DNA from: Nocardioides jejuensis | Lineage (GTDB): Bacteria > Actinomycetota > Actinomycetes > Propionibacteriales > Nocardioidaceae | Assembly (NCBI RefSeq): GCF_004337475.1 | Contig: NZ_SJZJ01000004.1 | Coordinates: 1-64,000, forward strand | Direction of reading: 5' to 3' | DNA length: 64,000 nucleotides | Shown here: piece after piece, positions 63,110 through 64,000 of the stretch | Position numbering within the stretch: the stretch's first letter is position 1 | Layout of the letters: every line of letters starts with the position of its first letter | Program-made: the position numbers and the translations under genes | The notes under the pieces: generated by a model | Database searches by the model: none | What the model was told of the DNA's origin: nothing | What the model saw: the letters and a program-made list of their open reading frames with translations, nothing else

Positions 63110-64000
63110 TGATCCCGTTCCGTGAGCGCAATCCCGTCACCATCGGTGCCGTCAGCCTCGCCGTCATCGCGGCGGCGATGGTCGCGGCGTTCCGCGCCGA
63201 CGACCTGCCGGTGATCGGCGGCGGCGACACCTACTACGCCAACTTCTCCGAGGCGGGCGGCCTGAAGCCGGACGACGAGGTCCGCATCGCCGGCGTGCGC
63301 GTCGGCAAGGTCGGCGCCGTCGAACTCGACGGCAACAAGGTCAAGGTCTCGTTCAAGATCTCCTCGGGTGCCGACTTCGGACCCGACACAGCGGCCGCGA
63401 TCAAGGTCAAGACGATCCTCGGTCAGATGTACCTGGCGCTCCTGCCCGCCGGCTCCGGCCAGATGAAGGAAGGCGCGACGATCCCGGTCGACCGCACCTC
63501 TTCGCCGTACGACGTGGTGGACGCGTTCGAGGGCCTGGCCAACACCAGCGACAAGATCGACACGGACCAGCTCGCGAAGTCGCTGCGCACCATCGCCGAC
63601 CTCACGCGCAACACGCCCGAGGAGTTCCAGAAGGCGCTGAGCGGCGTCTCGGCTCTGTCGCGCAACGTGGCCAAGCGCGACGACCAGCTCAACACGCTGC
63701 TGCAGAACCTGAAGAAGGTGTCGGGCGTCCTCGACGACCGCGACCAGGACATCATCGGGCTGATGAAGGACGCCGACGTCCTGTTCCGCGCCGTCGTCGC
63801 GCGCCGTGAGGCGGTCCACAACCTGCTCGTCTCGACCGCGTCGCTCGGCAAGGAGCTCACCGCCCTCGTCAAGCAGAGCCGCGCCGATCTCGCGCCCGCG
63901 CTGACGCACACCGAGCACGTGCTCAACGTCCTCAACAAGAACCAGAAGAACCTCGACCTGTCGCTGCGCCTGATGGCGCCGTTCTACCGGGTCTTCGCCA
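63109..64000 (+). CDS. MCE-family protein 3 (cut by window end)
   Basis: 297 codons are visible; the gene runs past the right edge. The N-terminal helix (VTIGAVSLAVIAAAMVAAF), MCE domain (YYANFSEAGGLKPDDEVRIA, GVRVGKVGAVEL) and a helical tail with KRDDQLNTLLQNLKKVSGVL repeat the pattern of the two previous genes. The unit probably continues with further mce genes. Confidence 0.93.
   Translation, partial: MIPFRERNPVTIGAVSLAVIAAAMVAAFRADDLPVIGGGDTYYANFSEAGGLKPDDEVRIAGVRVGKVGAVELDGNKVKVSFKISSGADFGPDTAAAIKVKTILGQMYLALLPAGSGQMKEGATIPVDRTSSPYDVVDAFEGLANTSDKIDTDQLAKSLRTIADLTRNTPEEFQKALSGVSALSRNVAKRDDQLNTLLQNLKKVSGVLDDRDQDIIGLMKDADVLFRAVVARREAVHNLLVSTASLGKELTALVKQSRADLAPALTHTEHVLNVLNKNQKNLDLSLRLMAPFYRVFA

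Overview
The window is high-GC (roughly 68-70%), densely coded on both strands, and uses many GTG starts and ATGA/GTGA stop-start overlaps. Gene content and order point to an actinobacterium close to Nocardioides (Nocardioidaceae): tRNA-Trp-secE-nusG-rplK-rplA, rplJ-rplL, an mce lipid-import operon, a solo groEL with CIRCE operators, bacterial XPB with its helicase-associated partner, an actinobacterial-type LexA box and a NnaR-type nitrate regulator. No phage, insertion sequence, CRISPR array or rRNA was seen; this is mostly core chromosome.

Layout. 1-12100 is a complete nitrate assimilation locus: two NarK-type transporters, a molybdopterin nitrate reductase with its flavoprotein partner, then a translationally coupled chain nirB-nirD-nnaR-chelatase that makes the siroheme nitrite reductase, its regulator and a siroheme-pathway enzyme. 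GlnR-like half-sites lie upstream of narK1, narK2 and nirB. 12256-21694 holds ispF (-), a membrane-anchored sulfite-oxidase-like protein, a C39-like peptidase, rlmB and cysS (-), two exported proteins of unknown role and an acyl-CoA synthetase. 21750-28307 has tRNA-Thr(TGT), an extradiol dioxygenase, ung, a Tat-exported amine oxidase, a membrane protein, an alpha/beta hydrolase and a one-domain glutamate-synthase-like protein.

28311-33107 is a trehalose region in which otsA (-) and otsB (+) flank a nucleotide cyclase with a cyclic-nucleotide-binding protein, and a DUF3263/LytR_C pair. 33191-34901 is the most interesting part: a SAM riboswitch controls a zinc-ribbon threonine-synthase-like PLP enzyme and a CysO/MoaD-like sulfur carrier ending Gly-Gly-Cys, suggesting sulfur-carrier-dependent homocysteine (methionine) synthesis rather than plain threonine synthesis. 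Then come cydAB, an SGNH hydrolase, CIRCE-controlled groEL, an SOS-controlled alkB-like gene and a GntR regulator (to 41960).

41976-52920 contains a lipoprotein metallopeptidase, the XPB helicase pair, an ABC-2 exporter, a HAD phosphatase, an extended cold-shock protein, an adenosine-deaminase-like enzyme and an aminotransferase. 53107-57928 is the tRNA-Trp/secE/nusG/L11/L1 and L10/L7-L12 region, with an L10 leader RNA and an extra LppX-like gene. 58179 to the right edge is an mce operon: ATPase, two permeases and three MCE proteins, the last cut by the window end.

A recurring non-coding feature is a 22-bp iterated repeat at four gene 3' ends. Two loci carry one core sequence and two carry another, all in the same 22-bp register.
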